From Anagrus nilaparvatae (lineage: Eukaryota > Arthropoda > Insecta > Hymenoptera > Mymaridae), in the NCBI GenBank assembly GCA_022575985.1, contig JAKSXM010000156.1, positions 2,728,001-2,792,000 of the forward strand: a stretch of DNA of 64,000 bases. Direction: 5' to 3'. The position numbers and the translations under genes were made by a program. Below, one piece after another: positions 38,001-48,525 of this stretch (the stretch's first letter is position 1; each line of letters opens with the position of its first letter). The notes beneath the pieces were generated by a model, which saw only the letters and a program-made list of their open reading frames with translations, had not been told where the DNA came from and searched no databases.

Positions 38001-38271
38001 ATTCTGAAGTTACAAGCTCCAGTTTTTTCAATAATTTTTGTTAAAAATACAGTGAAAAAAATTATAAATTAAAATTTAATTAATCAATCAATTTGTTTTT
38101 ATGTATATATATAGAAGTTCTATTAGTTACATAAAAATTTTCAGTATAACCAAAAAGAAATAAAATTTTTTTTTTTACCTTACTAAGTTTTTCATGATAA
38201 AGGCATTCAGCTCTGTCATATAAAGCTTTGTCAACCCAAATTTTTTCTTGTGCCATTACTTTAGATGCCAT
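35024..38271 (-). CDS. Elongation factor 1 delta (eEF1B GEF subunit)
   Basis: Guanine-nucleotide exchange subunit of the eEF1B complex, reloading eEF1A with GTP. Eight exons: 38271-38179, about 37923-37543, 37000-36902, 36537-36444, 36188-36010, 35517-35448, 35383-35258 and 35178-35024; about 398 residues if all are included. The N terminus ([17 protein letters not shown]) is delta-specific. Exons 3 to 5 give a leucine-zipper-like coiled coil ([26 protein letters not shown]), then the acidic [14 protein letters not shown] block that is the casein-kinase-2-type site of eEF1B proteins, then the GEF domain ([34 protein letters not shown], ending [11 protein letters not shown]). Exon 2 is a Lys/Asn-rich insert of about 126 residues with a poor acceptor, so it may be optional; its exact start is uncertain. 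Confidence 0.9.
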
Positions 38272-39112
38272 TGTTATTTCAAAAATTTATAAATTTTTTT
38301 AAGTGGGTCTGAAAAATTAAATAAAAAAAATTACAATTCCATATAAATAATTTATTAATTCTTTTGTACTCAAATACGCACTTTAATTTGAACATGTATA
38401 AATTAAACCATAATATTAAAATTACTAATTGTATAAAGTTTTTTATATTAATTATTTATTTATATATTCTCATAAATTATTTATTTATTCAATATGCTTT
38501 AACCTTTTATAGAGATATAGGTTGCACTAGCACAACTTGAATTACTTTATCAAATTTTCTTAACAGTAACAAATTAAACCAAAAAACCATGTTGCAATTA
38601 AATTAGTGTAACATTTTTGATTAAAAAGTTATATGAATTAAAATCCATAAAAAATTATTATACCTCAGAAAATTCAGAAAATGAATTATGAAAATTTGAA
38701 AAAATTCTTTATCCCTATATAAGATTAATATTTTATGCTGTGATTTATGTTTCAGAAATACTTATAAAATATTTAAACAAGTAATTTATGGTTGTATTAT
38801 ATTATTACATATTTTTGTCATGAATTTTATTGAATGAAATTTTGTTACTTTTGAAAATGTCTATAATTCCAATCGATTCATACAAATCAAATTTTTGATC
38901 AAATATAAATTTTTAAAATGTACCTTTTTAAAAGGTATATAATTTATTTATTTCATTTTTTAAAAGATATTTTGGATATTTTAAAAAGATTATTTAGATA
39001 TTTTTAAAATTATTAAAACGGTTGTGTATCCTTAAAAAAAATATGAAATTGGTAATAAATAATTATTTGTATTTTCATTATTTTTAATAAAAATATGTAA
39101 AATTTAAATTAC
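38272..39112. other. Spacer between eEF1 delta and Artemis
   Basis: About 840 bases of AT-rich sequence holding the eEF1 delta promoter and 5' leader and the Artemis 3' flank. No gene, TIR element or repeat is recognised. Confidence 0.4.
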
Positions 39113-40300
39113 TTATTCGTCATTACTGTCACTGTCACTATCACTGATTATATTGGTTTTAAGTCTTTTAAAGTTATTAGTATGCTTAGGAAATCTTATT
39201 TTTTCTGGTCTACTAGAGCCAGCATTATTTTGATATTGACTCATTATTTTTTTTAAAATTGAATATACTTCAGAACTTTGTTCTTCATTACAAACACAAG
39301 GGTAAATTTCATTTGGTTTAAAATATTCAATAAAAGCTTCAAGTTCTTGATAAGATGCATGAGTTGAATAACATAAATTAATTGTATTTTTTTTAACATC
39401 TTTTTCAACAACAAATGAGGTATTTTTATTTTTCCATTTAAAACAAGAAACGATAATTGTTAAAATGTTTATTTTTTCAACATTTTCTATGCATTTAAAC
39501 TCTGATATATATCCTTTTTTTGTGCAAGCATGAAGGCGAGTATTTTTATTCATAGAAACGCAATTAGCAACACCATTCATTCGACTGTAAGTATCATATA
39601 AAAAATCTTTTACATGAATTTTTTCTTTTAATTTTTTATAAAGTTCCATAAAAAGAAATTCGTAACCATAATTGGCAGATATTTCAAAAACTACTAAATT
39701 TTTTGGATTTTTTTTAATCCATTCTTCAGTGATGGGAATAATAGAATTAAAACTTTCTGTTCTATCAGGAAATTCATAGAAACCAGGGTCTAAAAAAGTT
39801 GTATCCAAATACATTTTTTGAATTTTTTTTGGTGTGCTTAGATTAATCTTATTATGCAAAATTTTTAATTTTGGAAAATCTTTAATATTTATTCTAAAAT
39901 CCCCTGTATATAGTATATTAGTATCATTAGTTAATGTAAACAAAAACATTATTGAACCAGGACAGTGTCCAGAAGAAACGCAAGATACAACAAATGAACT
40001 TTTAACATCGTTACAAACATAATCTATAATTCTTGACTCATCTAATGATAATTCAATAATATTATTAGTTAACTCATTGCACAAGTTAAATTTACTTATG
40101 AGAAAAGCTTTGCTAATATGACTACAGTATAAATTTCTGTTTGTTTGAAATAAATTCTTAAAAAACAATGTGCTTAATCCTTTCATGTGGTCAGTATGAC
40201 AGTGACTAAGAAAAAAAAGCGAGGAATTTAAATTTTCATTAGAAAAACAATCAACGGAGATGCCTGGAATCTCTTCCACAAGTCCAGGAAAAGTGGACAT
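39113..40300 (-). CDS. DCLRE1C: Artemis-like nuclease (DCLRE1C), single exon
   Basis: Metallo-beta-lactamase/beta-CASP DNA nuclease of the SNM1 family, which opens hairpins and trims ends in non-homologous end joining. One uninterrupted frame of 395 codons. It opens MSTFPGLVEEIPGISVDCFS, as in Artemis, followed by the metal motif LSHCHTDHMKGL (HxHxDH), then SSGHCPGSIMFLF, YTGDFR and the YLDTTFLDPGFYEFPDR stretch. The beta-CASP part has ISANYGYEFLF and STHASYQELEAFIEYFKP, matching Artemis more than SNM1A or Apollo. It ends soon after the catalytic domain in an acidic DSDSDSNDE tail, lacking the long disordered C terminus (about 300 residues) of vertebrate Artemis that binds DNA-PK and ligase IV. 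No intron is present, unlike neighbours. Confidence 0.92.
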   Translation of the reverse strand: MSTFPGLVEEIPGISVDCFSNENLNSSLFFLSHCHTDHMKGLSTLFFKNLFQTNRNLYCSHISKAFLISKFNLCNELTNNIIELSLDESRIIDYVCNDVKSSFVVSCVSSGHCPGSIMFLFTLTNDTNILYTGDFRINIKDFPKLKILHNKINLSTPKKIQKMYLDTTFLDPGFYEFPDRTESFNSIIPITEEWIKKNPKNLVVFEISANYGYEFLFMELYKKLKEKIHVKDFLYDTYSRMNGVANCVSMNKNTRLHACTKKGYISEFKCIENVEKINILTIIVSCFKWKNKNTSFVVEKDVKKNTINLCYSTHASYQELEAFIEYFKPNEIYPCVCNEEQSSEVYSILKKIMSQYQNNAGSSRPEKIRFPKHTNNFKRLKTNIISDSDSDSNDE

Positions 40301-41156
40301 TATTATTTGATTTCCTCAGTTAAATATTGTTTGAAACGTTGCTTGAACTTTGATCCAAGATAAAACTAGAATTAATATTTTTAGTTACCTACTGCTTAGT
40401 AAATTACCTAATTCCATATTAAAATCTAAATTTAAAATATCCTAACATGAACCTAAAAATTCATTTTTTCTAACAAAAAGAAAACTTTTTAAAAATAAAT
40501 ATTTTTAACTACAAATTTTTTAGGGTATTATCCAATAGGATTTTTGGGTAAGTATATCATTTTCAACTCATTCAAGCCCAAGTTAGAAATCATTTAAATA
40601 GACATGTGCAAAGTAAAAATGCTGCATCTTATAAATACAGGAAGATAATTTTTAGTAATAATTTAATAAATTAATTTAAAACATTTTTATATTTATAGTT
40701 TTTGTGAAATAACTATTAAACCTAATTAATTCTAAATCTGGTATGAAAAATATTTTGTTAATTATTCAATATTTAAAAAAAGCATATGTTATAAAAAGAA
40801 AGAATTTTTTCAAACGACCGCATGTGCTTTAAAGAACCTAATTAAAAATTTAAATTTATCAATTTTTTTAATAATCAATATATTTGTTATTATTGAAACC
40901 ACTAATATTTTTGCAAGAAAAATTAATTAACTAATTTATTTTGGTAATAAAAAAATGTTATAAATACCTGAAATAAATTTCTTTGAGAAGGTTTGTCAAG
41001 TAATATGTCTTAGCGCAGATTCTAGAAGACTGACACAGCTTTTGCTCAACTTAATTTGTGTAAATTTTCTCTGTGAACAATGGAGATTGGAGAAGCGCGC
41101 CCGAATCTGGTGAGGGGAGGGTTGGAGGTTGGAGAGAGAGCCGGGAATTCAATAAT
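40301..41156. other. Upstream flank of Artemis
   Basis: AT-rich 850 bases that should include the Artemis promoter. From 41080 to 41150 the composition shifts to GC-rich (gaagcgcgcccgaatctggtgaggggagggttgg), a candidate promoter-like patch or part of the adjoining inverted-repeat element. No gene seen. Confidence 0.35.
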
Positions 41157-41329
41157 ATAGAGACCCTAGATTAGAAGAGACTGCCAGAAACGCACGTTGC
41201 TCCGTTTTGTCTACCAATCACAAGAAAGGTGCCATCCAAGATGGCAGTCGAAAAAAACTCACTGCAAATGGCGGACCAACCAAAAATAGTCTACATATCT
41301 GGCAGTCTCTGGTAATCTAGGGTCTCTAT
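41157..41329. mobile_element. Short GC-richer MITE
   Basis: The ends ATAGAGACCCTAGATTAGAA and, inverted, ATAGAGACCCTAGATTACCA share about 16 bases, followed by a paired AGAGACTGCCAG and CTGGCAGTCTCT. The 173 bp body, with CCATCCAAGATGGCAGTC and AAATGGCGGACC, is more GC-rich than its surroundings. No reading frame. Confidence 0.65.
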
Positions 41330-41817
41330 TCAACATTGCCATCTACATCACGTGATTTAGGTATTTAAAAAATTTTTGTTCGCAAATTTTTACAAAATTA
41401 GTTTAGCCATTATTTATTTTTTTTTAAACCCGTGCGTGCTTTTACTTAAAAAAATTTTAATCTAGTCTATAAAAAGGGCTTTTTGCAGGAAATCAAAAAA
41501 AAATATTTATCAATACTTTTTATTTCAGCATTTACGTCTATATTATGTACAAGTATTTATTTTTATATTTATACAAATTTTAACTAAAAAAATTTAAATA
41601 ATAATAAAAAAAATGATGAAATGTAGAGATTGTATATATCCAAGTAGTACTCACATTATTAAATAAAAAACATTAATATTAAAAAAGTTAAGTATTACTT
41701 GAAAAATATCACAAATAGTAAAAACTTAAAGAATTCTAATTTAAAAATACATTTTGCTTACAGAAACTTACAATTAAAAAATCAATAATTTAATAAAAAA
41801 GAAACTAAATTAAAATA
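41330..41817. other. 3' flank of CDCA7
   Basis: Nearly 500 bases of AT-rich DNA downstream of the CDCA7 stop on the minus strand. No gene or repeat is recognised. Confidence 0.35.
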
Positions 41818-42848
41818 TTATTTTTCTTCATCCATTGCAATCAAATAATCCTTAACGGATTGGTATCCTTCCTCTTTGGCTATAGGTGCTAATATTCCGG
41901 TAGGCCTTTGGCCATTTCTTGTTCTACAAATACTACAATTACATAAGCCTCTGCATGGTGGGCACGACCAATGCTAAAATTAAAGATGGAATTTGTAATT
42001 TTAATTAATTTAATTAACCTAATAAATTATTTACAAATACTTACAGGATCTTTTAAAGCTTCAATTATATTTTCACCGTACCTCATTTGTAAACAGGGTC
42101 CACAAAATTGACCTCTTACACCAACGCATTCACCTGAACGACATACTGTTTTAGTATCTTTAGTTTTTTGTCTACATTGATGACAACTGGTACCATTAAT
42201 AGCATCATATGTTTTTTTAGAAAGTTTAGAGGCTACATTTTTTAACATTGCATCTGTGATTTCATCTGGAGATGGAATATTATTTGGATCATATTGGGAT
42301 CTTGTTTGATATTGAACTACCTTTCTTCTTTTTACTGTAAATGATTCATCTTCAGATTCTTCGCTAGTATTTTGATATTCTTCATCTGATGGCATTCGCA
42401 TTAAATCAATATCTCTTTGAGCTGGTCTAGCCCATGAGAACATAACTTTTAATGACTTTTTACTATTATTTGAATCCTCATCTTCTAATTCAGTAAATAT
42501 ATCTTCAACTTTTTTCTTTCTACTTCTGGTATTATATTCTTTGACTATTGCAAAGGTTCGAGTACCTTTAAAAGTTGGAGATCTTCTCTGAGACCGACGT
42601 CTTTTATTTGCAGGAGTTTTATTTTCTTTTTGAATTATACTTTCTTTTTTCCTTTCAAGATTATTTATGACTTCAGTATTTTCTTTAATTTCTTTAAAAA
42701 AATCTTTTAGCTGAATTAAATAATAAATATATTAATTCTAATAAAATTATTAATATTGTATTTATAAAATTCCACTTACAAAAGCATTACGTTCTTCTAT
42801 ATTTTTTTGTCGAATTGCCTCATAATCTTCCTCATTATCGTCACACAT
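41818..42848 (-). CDS. CDCA7: CDCA7-type zinc-finger protein
   Basis: Orthologue of CDCA7/CDCA7L, the zinc-finger partner of the HELLS nucleosome remodeller that helps maintain CpG methylation. Three exons: 42848-42780, 42710-42045 and 41973-41818, 296 residues. The N-terminal half is basic and charged (KRRRSQRRSP). The C-terminal zf-4CXXC_R1 domain is well kept: SCHQCRQKTKDTKTVCRSGE, GVRGQFCGPCLQMRYGE, then WSCPPCRGLCNCSICR. The arginine of CRQKT and the arginine of RYGE, corresponding to sites altered in human ICF syndrome type 3, are both present, so the domain should be functional. It is divergently arranged with NHLRC2 and lies next to Artemis. Confidence 0.93.
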
Positions 42849-43463
42849 TCTAAACGTTTTTGTAAATAAAAAAGTCAAAAAAAAAAACTATACTTAATTC
42901 CTATATATAAAAATTATTAAATTTAATAATCAATACATTTTAAAATATTAATTTTAAAAACTGTCAATAAAAAATGTGGTTAAAAATATAAACAAGCAAC
43001 AAGTGGAGATATTTCAACCGGCTTTTTTATTTTGCGTGCTATTCGTGCACTCCGTGATTCAGGATCCCGCCAAAAATAAAAGATCCAGTGATTAGTGGTA
43101 AGGTAGGTTCCTAAACTTATAAATTATTTGCAGATCTAAAAATATTTATAACATTATGGTGATTATGGCTGCTGAGGCAAAAAGTCAGCCAGAGTAAAGA
43201 AGAAGAAGAAGAAGAAAATCTAAAAATATTATGATATTAAATAGTTTTCAAGTAATTGGTAAAAAGTATTTGGAATTTTCTTGTAAAAGATTTTCAGTTT
43301 TTCATCGAAGACCACAGATTAATTATTACCGCGCTCACAAAATACTTCATATACCACGGTAAAAAAATCTATGTTTATTGTTTTTTGGGTTAAAAAATGA
43401 AAGTGTTTGTGTTTATATTGCAGCAAAACTAATAACGTTTTTAATTTATTTACAACAAAAAAC
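42849..43463. promoter_or_regulatory. Divergent promoter region of CDCA7 and NHLRC2/SWI5
   Basis: 615 bases separate the two facing start codons. A GC-richer core lies at about 43015-43100 (including gtgctattcgtgcactccgtgattcagg). On the plus strand a plausible non-coding first exon ends at a CACG-GTAAAA donor near 43358, and an acceptor TTTATATTGCAG ends at 43423, so the NHLRC2 leader is probably spliced before its start codon. An AGAAGAAGAAGAAGAAGAAA run sits at 43199-43218. Confidence 0.5.
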
Positions 43464-46400
43464 ATGAGTATTCAAGAAACAATTGAAAATTTAACTGGAA
43501 TTGGTATTGAATTACGTAAAATAATAAATCATTGTAAAGAAGAAAGTGAAAAAGAAAAGATAGTTTTAAAACACATTAAATCTTATGAAAATACAGGGCT
43601 CAAAGTCAACGATTTTTCAAAAGGTTAATATTTTTTAATAATTGGTTTATCATTTTTTTAATTTGCACATAAGTTTTTAAACATTTGAATTATTACAGGT
43701 AAAGTAAATTTTTAATATTTTCAAAATGGAAAGTACATCTCCAAGTAAGCAAGATACAGACAAATCCCTGTTGAATTTATCATCTGAAAAAGATAGTACT
43801 CCTATAAAAAAAGAAAACGGAGAATTTAAAAGTTTTCTAGAAATAGAAGCAAATATAGATTCTGAATTACAGTTACTAAAAAATGATTTAAAATCTCAAA
43901 CATCAGCGAAAGAAATTATGAATCTTCTTCATAATTATAATGATATTAAAGATGCTACACAAGTAGTTTTAGGATCATTAGCTAATATTTTAGGAGTAAC
44001 TGTTACTAGTTTACATGAAAAATATAATTTGCCAATGAAAAATGAATAATAAATTATTAAAATATTTATGTATTTTGTTTCTCAATTTTGTAAATATTTT
44101 GTATGCTTAGTAGTAATAAAGTAATATTGACTATAATTTTACAGGCTTGGAGTGGTTTAATGTCTCAGAAGGTTTGTCGATCCATAAACACCTTGTTGGC
44201 AAACTTGTACTCTTAGATTTTTTTACATACTGTTGTATTAATTGCATGCACATTTTACCTGATTTGAGTGCCTTAGAAAAAAAATTTTCCATTCAAGATG
44301 GTCTTGTTGTTGTTAGTATATATTAAAAAGATGTATTTCATTGTATTGATATAAGTACTTAATATACTTATTTTTAGATCGGAGTACATAGTGCAAAATT
44401 TTCAAATGAAAAAGATTCTGATAAAATATTATCTGCAGTTCAAAGATATAACATAGAGCATCCAGTGGTGAATGATTCTAGACTATCAATGTGGAGAGAT
44501 ATTGGTATCTCTTGCTGGCCCAGTTTAGTTATGTTGGGTAAATTTTCATAGCATTCATAATAAATTTTCATAAGTTTAATTGTTTATTTAATAGATAATT
44601 ATACAAAATTTAATTTTAGGCCCTGATGGACAACCTCTTTTCGTTTTTGTAGGTGAAGGACACAAAGACGAACTTATTCTTTATACAAAAGTTGCACTCA
44701 AGCATTTTAATTCATTAAAAAAAATTAAAAATCATTCTCTTCCATTGGAGTTAACAAAACAAATTTTACCTAAAATAAAAAATAATTTGCTTTTCCCTGG
44801 GAAAATTCATGTTTTCTTATTCCAATCAGAAGAAAAATTAGCAGTTGCTGACACTGGAAATAACAGAATTTTAATTATGTCAAATAATGGTGTGGTAGAG
44901 CATGTTATTGGTGGATATTCTCCAGGTTTTAAGGATGGAAATTTTGAAACTGCGCAATTTAATGCTCCCCAGGGAATATGTTCATTAAATGATAATCTTT
45001 TTATAGCTGATAATGAAAACCATGCTATCAGAAAAGTAAATAAAAGTAAATCAAAGCTTTCTTTTAGAATTCAATTTAACCATCATTATTTAAATTAAAT
45101 AGATTGATTTAATTGGTCAAATGGTATCAACGATTGCTGGAGATGGCTATCAAGGCCATGATTATCAAGGAGGGAAAGTAGGAAAAGAACAAAAATTGTC
45201 ATCGCCATGGGATGTTGCTATATATAAGCACAAAGTTGATGAAAATTTTTTACCTGTTCTATTAATTGCAATGGCTGGAACACATCAAATTTGGGCTTTG
45301 TTCTTAGAAAACACTACTTGGTGGAAAAAGTATAAAATTATTGAAAATATTAAAATGTAAAAAACTGGAGCACATTTATATGTACCATTTTTTATTTTCA
45401 GAGAATACAAAGCTGGGACTTGTGCTAATATAGTGGGGAATGGTCGGGAGGCTAATAGAAACAATTCATATGCTCACGCAGCAAGCTTAGCTCAACCTTC
45501 AGGACTTGCAGTTGCACAAGAGTTAAAATCTCTTTATTTTGCTGACAGTGAGAGCAGTACAATTAGAAAAGTTTGTCTGGATAATGGAAAAGTCTTTCCT
45601 GTTTGTGGAGCAGATAAAAATCCATCTGTAATTAATTTATTATTACTCCAGTAGTCATAATACGGGAAGGGGGGGGTCATTAGATTAAGAAATTGGGGCT
45701 TTGCCCTTAAATTAGCAAAAACTCCCCCCAAAACGGGGTATTTTAATATATATACTCTTTGAGTGCCAAATTTGGCACCTAGGAGCTTGTTGGGTCGTTA
45801 ATAAAAAATTCCGGTGATTTTTAAATGAAAAATTAATATTTCACCCTTAAATTATCAAAAACTACCCCTACAAGGGGTATTTTTGCTATTTTCGCACTTG
45901 AAGCTATTTAAGGGTGAAATATTAATTTAACATGAAAAAAATCCCTAAGACCCTTGTTCAGTGACCCAAAAAACAACTAGGTGCCAAATCTGGGCACTCA
46001 AAGAGCGAATATATTAAGAATACCCCATTTTAGAGGTAGTTTTTGCTAATTTAGGAGGGAAGCCCCTATTTCTTAACCAAATGACCTCGAAATTCGTGAT
46101 CAGTGACCCAAAAAACTTATACTAGACCAAATCTGGTGGTTAGTAAAGCAGCTAAAGTATAGCAACTATACAATCAAATCCGTATTATGACTGAAATATA
46201 TAGATTTTTTGTTTGAATTGTTTGTTAAAATAATTTTTTTTTAGAATCTACATTGTTTTGGCGATGTTGATGGTAAACAATACTTAGCAAAATTACAACA
46301 TCCCTTAGGAGTTGCATGGAATAAAAATGAAAATATAGTATACATTGCTGATACTTATAATCATAAAATTAAAAAAGTTAATATTGAAGGAGATTGTTCA

Positions 46401-47110
46401 ACAGTATGTGGAACTGGTAGCCCATCAAAAAATTATACAGTAAGCTTTGTTAATATGAAAAGTTTATTGAAAATTTTTAAAGGCAGCGACGATTCAAAGG
46501 AAAAAAATATTCTTTTTCAGTTTAATGAGCCAAGTGGTTTAGCAGTTAATTGTAAAGGCGATATTCTGTATATAGCAGATACAAATAATCATTGCATAAA
46601 AGCTTTAAATCTTAATAATTTAAAAAATATAAATCTTGTTAGTATTAATTTATATATTCACATTTAGTATGATTTAAGATTTTAAAATAAACATTTTAAA
46701 TTTTAATCTCCTAGATTAATGTTGAAATACAACCAGAATTGTGGAACAAAGGAAATTGCTCTCATAATTTTACTTCCCAAGTTAGTTCAAGTAGCGCCAC
46801 TTTTTCTTTATCATTTTCTTTGGATTTCAAAAACGATTTAAAGATAAATGAAGAATCGTCCCCAAAATGGAATTTATACCTACCAGATAAAGAATGGGTT
46901 GCATCCAATTTATCAGGAGATTTAGAAACGCCAATATCAATAACAATACCAAAAGGTACAGAGGAAAAACAAATATATATAATTTTAGATTTAATAGCAT
47001 GTAATAAAACTCAATGTATCCCAAAACATTTTTCAATCGTATATTTAATAACTCGAAAAAACGATGCACCTGAAAATATAATAGAAAAAAGGGTATTATG
47101 TATTGGGTAA
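43464..47110 (+). CDS. NHLRC2: NHL-repeat protein 2 (NHLRC2)
   Basis: Cytosolic protein with an N-terminal thioredoxin-like domain and a C-terminal NHL beta-propeller, essential in vertebrates, with a role in actin and vesicle organisation inferred from mutants. Eight exons: 43464-43623, 44145-44311, 44378-44537, 44620-45035, 45103-45329, 45402-45627, 46245-46637 and 46715-47110, giving about 714 residues (human 726). Exon 1 is assigned because [11 protein letters not shown] formed at the exon 1-2 junction matches the family. The thioredoxin-like domain has [16 protein letters not shown] (the CCINC motif). NHL repeats follow: [57 protein letters not shown] and [12 protein letters not shown]. 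Intron 1 contains SWI5 and intron 6 contains a family A element. An upstream in-frame methionine at 43407 lies in the probable leader intron. Confidence 0.94.
43726..44049 (+). CDS. SWI5: SWI5 recombination factor, nested in NHLRC2 intron 1
   Basis: Orthologue of SWI5, which with SFR1 stimulates RAD51 (and in some species DMC1) strand exchange. An uninterrupted frame of 107 codons lies wholly inside the first intron of NHLRC2, on the same strand. The C-terminal half carries the family signature: a coiled coil followed by [20 protein letters not shown], then [13 protein letters not shown]. The N-terminal 45 residues are Ser/Lys/Glu-rich and not conserved. The start codon has an adenine at -3 (tcaaaATGG). 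A plausible acceptor, TATTACAG ending at 43698, lies 27 bases upstream, so the transcript probably joins an upstream leader exon to it. If NHLRC2 exon 1 is used, the resulting upstream frame ends at 43715, only 10 bases before the SWI5 start. Confidence 0.9.
   Translation: MESTSPSKQDTDKSLLNLSSEKDSTPIKKENGEFKSFLEIEANIDSELQLLKNDLKSQTSAKEIMNLLHNYNDIKDATQVVLGSLANILGVTVTSLHEKYNLPMKNE
45646..46196. repeat. TIR element, family A copy 2, in NHLRC2 intron 6
   Basis: The ends CTCCAGTAGTCATAATACGGG and, inverted, TCAGTCATAATACGGA resemble those of copy 1 but are more diverged. It lies wholly within the intron between exons 6 and 7. The internal phrases 'gggtcgttaataaaaaa', 'cccttaaattatcaaaaactacccc' and 'gtgacccaaaaaac' mark the family. 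The inverted halves meet near 45890. It has no coding content and does not disturb the exons. Confidence 0.65.
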
Positions 47111-47749
47111 ATTCAAAAGATTATTGAAAATATTTAAAATATTTTTTAGCTTTTAAAAAAGTTAGATGATGGTGCTTTTACATAGTTTAAGATTTTCTAA
47201 ATTAAGAAAGTATTTTTTATAATTTAAAAAATAATTGATATCATATGGATGATTTTTCTTTGACCCACAAGGAGAAAAGACGATCTTTATGTACTTGAAT
47301 CGCTCTAGGCTTTGAGAGGGGATTAATATAGTTGAAAAAAAAATTTTTTTCACACCAATAATCCATTTAACCATGAAACCAAAAATAAAAAATTTTGAAA
47401 TCTGCGTTAAAATTGTGGATTTGACCAAACTGGGTTTTACAAGCCTCAATAATGTTTTAAGGGCTCTAAATATTAATATCTTGAACCGTTTACGAAATAC
47501 GTCATTCAGCAGAGTAAAAATTTCAATTTAAAAAAAACCTACAATTAGGATTTGATATTTAAAATGTCTATGATATAGAAATGAATAAAAAGTATTTGGA
47601 AACTTGAAGCATTTACAAAATTTTTGAAGCTTATTATGAAACCTATTACAGTCCAAAACTATGATTTTGGCACTAATTAAGTGCTTTTCGTGATCGCTTT
47701 CCCGATAAATAATAGCTAATTTTGTATCTATATTCACACTAAAATATAT
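47111..47749. other. 3' flank of NHLRC2
   Basis: About 640 bases with no supported gene. It should contain the NHLRC2 polyadenylation site. The AT-rich sequence has no clear repeat family; open frames on the minus strand over it lack coding character. Confidence 0.35.
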
Positions 47750-47985
47750 TCTCCACCTGTTTATCTTCTTTTTAATTTTTATTTCTAACACTCACTAATA
47801 CTTTTCTCGCTTCTTGCAAATCGTAACTTTTATTCTCAATTCGAATCTTGTTATTTACTATTCTTGCATCTATCATCTTTTAATTTGTTTTTAATTTCTT
47901 TCATCTTATTATATTCTTCTCTTTCTGTCTTTGATAGATCATTACCCAGTCGGATATTCAAATTCGATACGAATTCGAATTCGAT
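47750..47985 (-). pseudogene. LINE ORF1 C-terminal fragment
   Basis: Reading the minus strand from about 47985 downward, one frame gives NIRLGNDLSKTEREEYNKMK and a K-rich continuation to a stop, and a second frame then gives KIRIENKSYDLQEARKVL. A 'DLSKTERE..KMKE' segment followed by 'IVNNKI.IENKSYDLQEA' is the order seen in the C-terminal part of insect LINE ORF1 proteins. The change of frame and stop mark it as broken. The preceding 'attcgaattcgaattcg' stretch near 47965-47985 is palindromic low-complexity DNA. See the N-terminal half of the same kind of protein at 53862-54194. Confidence 0.45.
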
Positions 47986-48226
47986 TCGATTCAAATTCTA
48001 TTTTTTAGATTTTTTAAATGTGAAATTGGTTCTCACTATTTTAGCGTCATCTGTAATTTGAAAAGTTTTATTTTAGACTATTTTGCAACAAAATACTTTA
48101 AATCGTGACATTTTATAATGATTAGGATTTTATAATATTTTTATAATAATATTGGATCATAAAACAATTAAAAAATTTTTGAACAAACAGACTCCTTAGA
48201 ACTTGCGATTTGAATAAATGAGAATT

Positions 48227-48336
48227 AGTATATTAAGTATCAAGGGCGCAAAAGCTTTGGCACTAATGAGAGCACAGATATGTGTTCAAGATAGTGTCTA
48301 AAGTATTTCGCCCATGGTGCTTACAATATTTTTTAC
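48227..48336. repeat. Short hairpin element, family B copy 1
   Basis: Starts TAGTATATTAAGTATCAAGG and continues GCGCAAAAGC; the right side 'tttcgcccatggtgcttaca' is the imperfect mirror. A second, better-paired copy lies at 61500-61616 in an intron of the transporter gene. About 110 bases, no coding capacity. Confidence 0.5.
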
Positions 48337-48525
48337 CTACCTAGGCATAGAACGAGTGCAGAAAATTCTTTACGTACGAGTTTTACGCCCGGGAGGGCAA
48401 AAATTTATATTAGAGTCTTGTTATTTTGATAATAACATTATTTTTTTTAAATCTTTAACCCAAAAAAAATCGTCAAACGCAAAAAAATAGAAGGAAAATT
48501 GTAATAGTATTCACTATTACAATTC

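Noticed and set aside
43407..43463. Upstream methionine for NHLRC2
   Set aside because: A good acceptor at 43423 places this codon inside the probable leader intron, and the family alignment starts near 43464.
44052..44144. Possible separate start of NHLRC2 downstream of SWI5
   Set aside because: No methionine-led frame joins GLEWFN, whereas exon 1 at 43464 gives both phase and family match.
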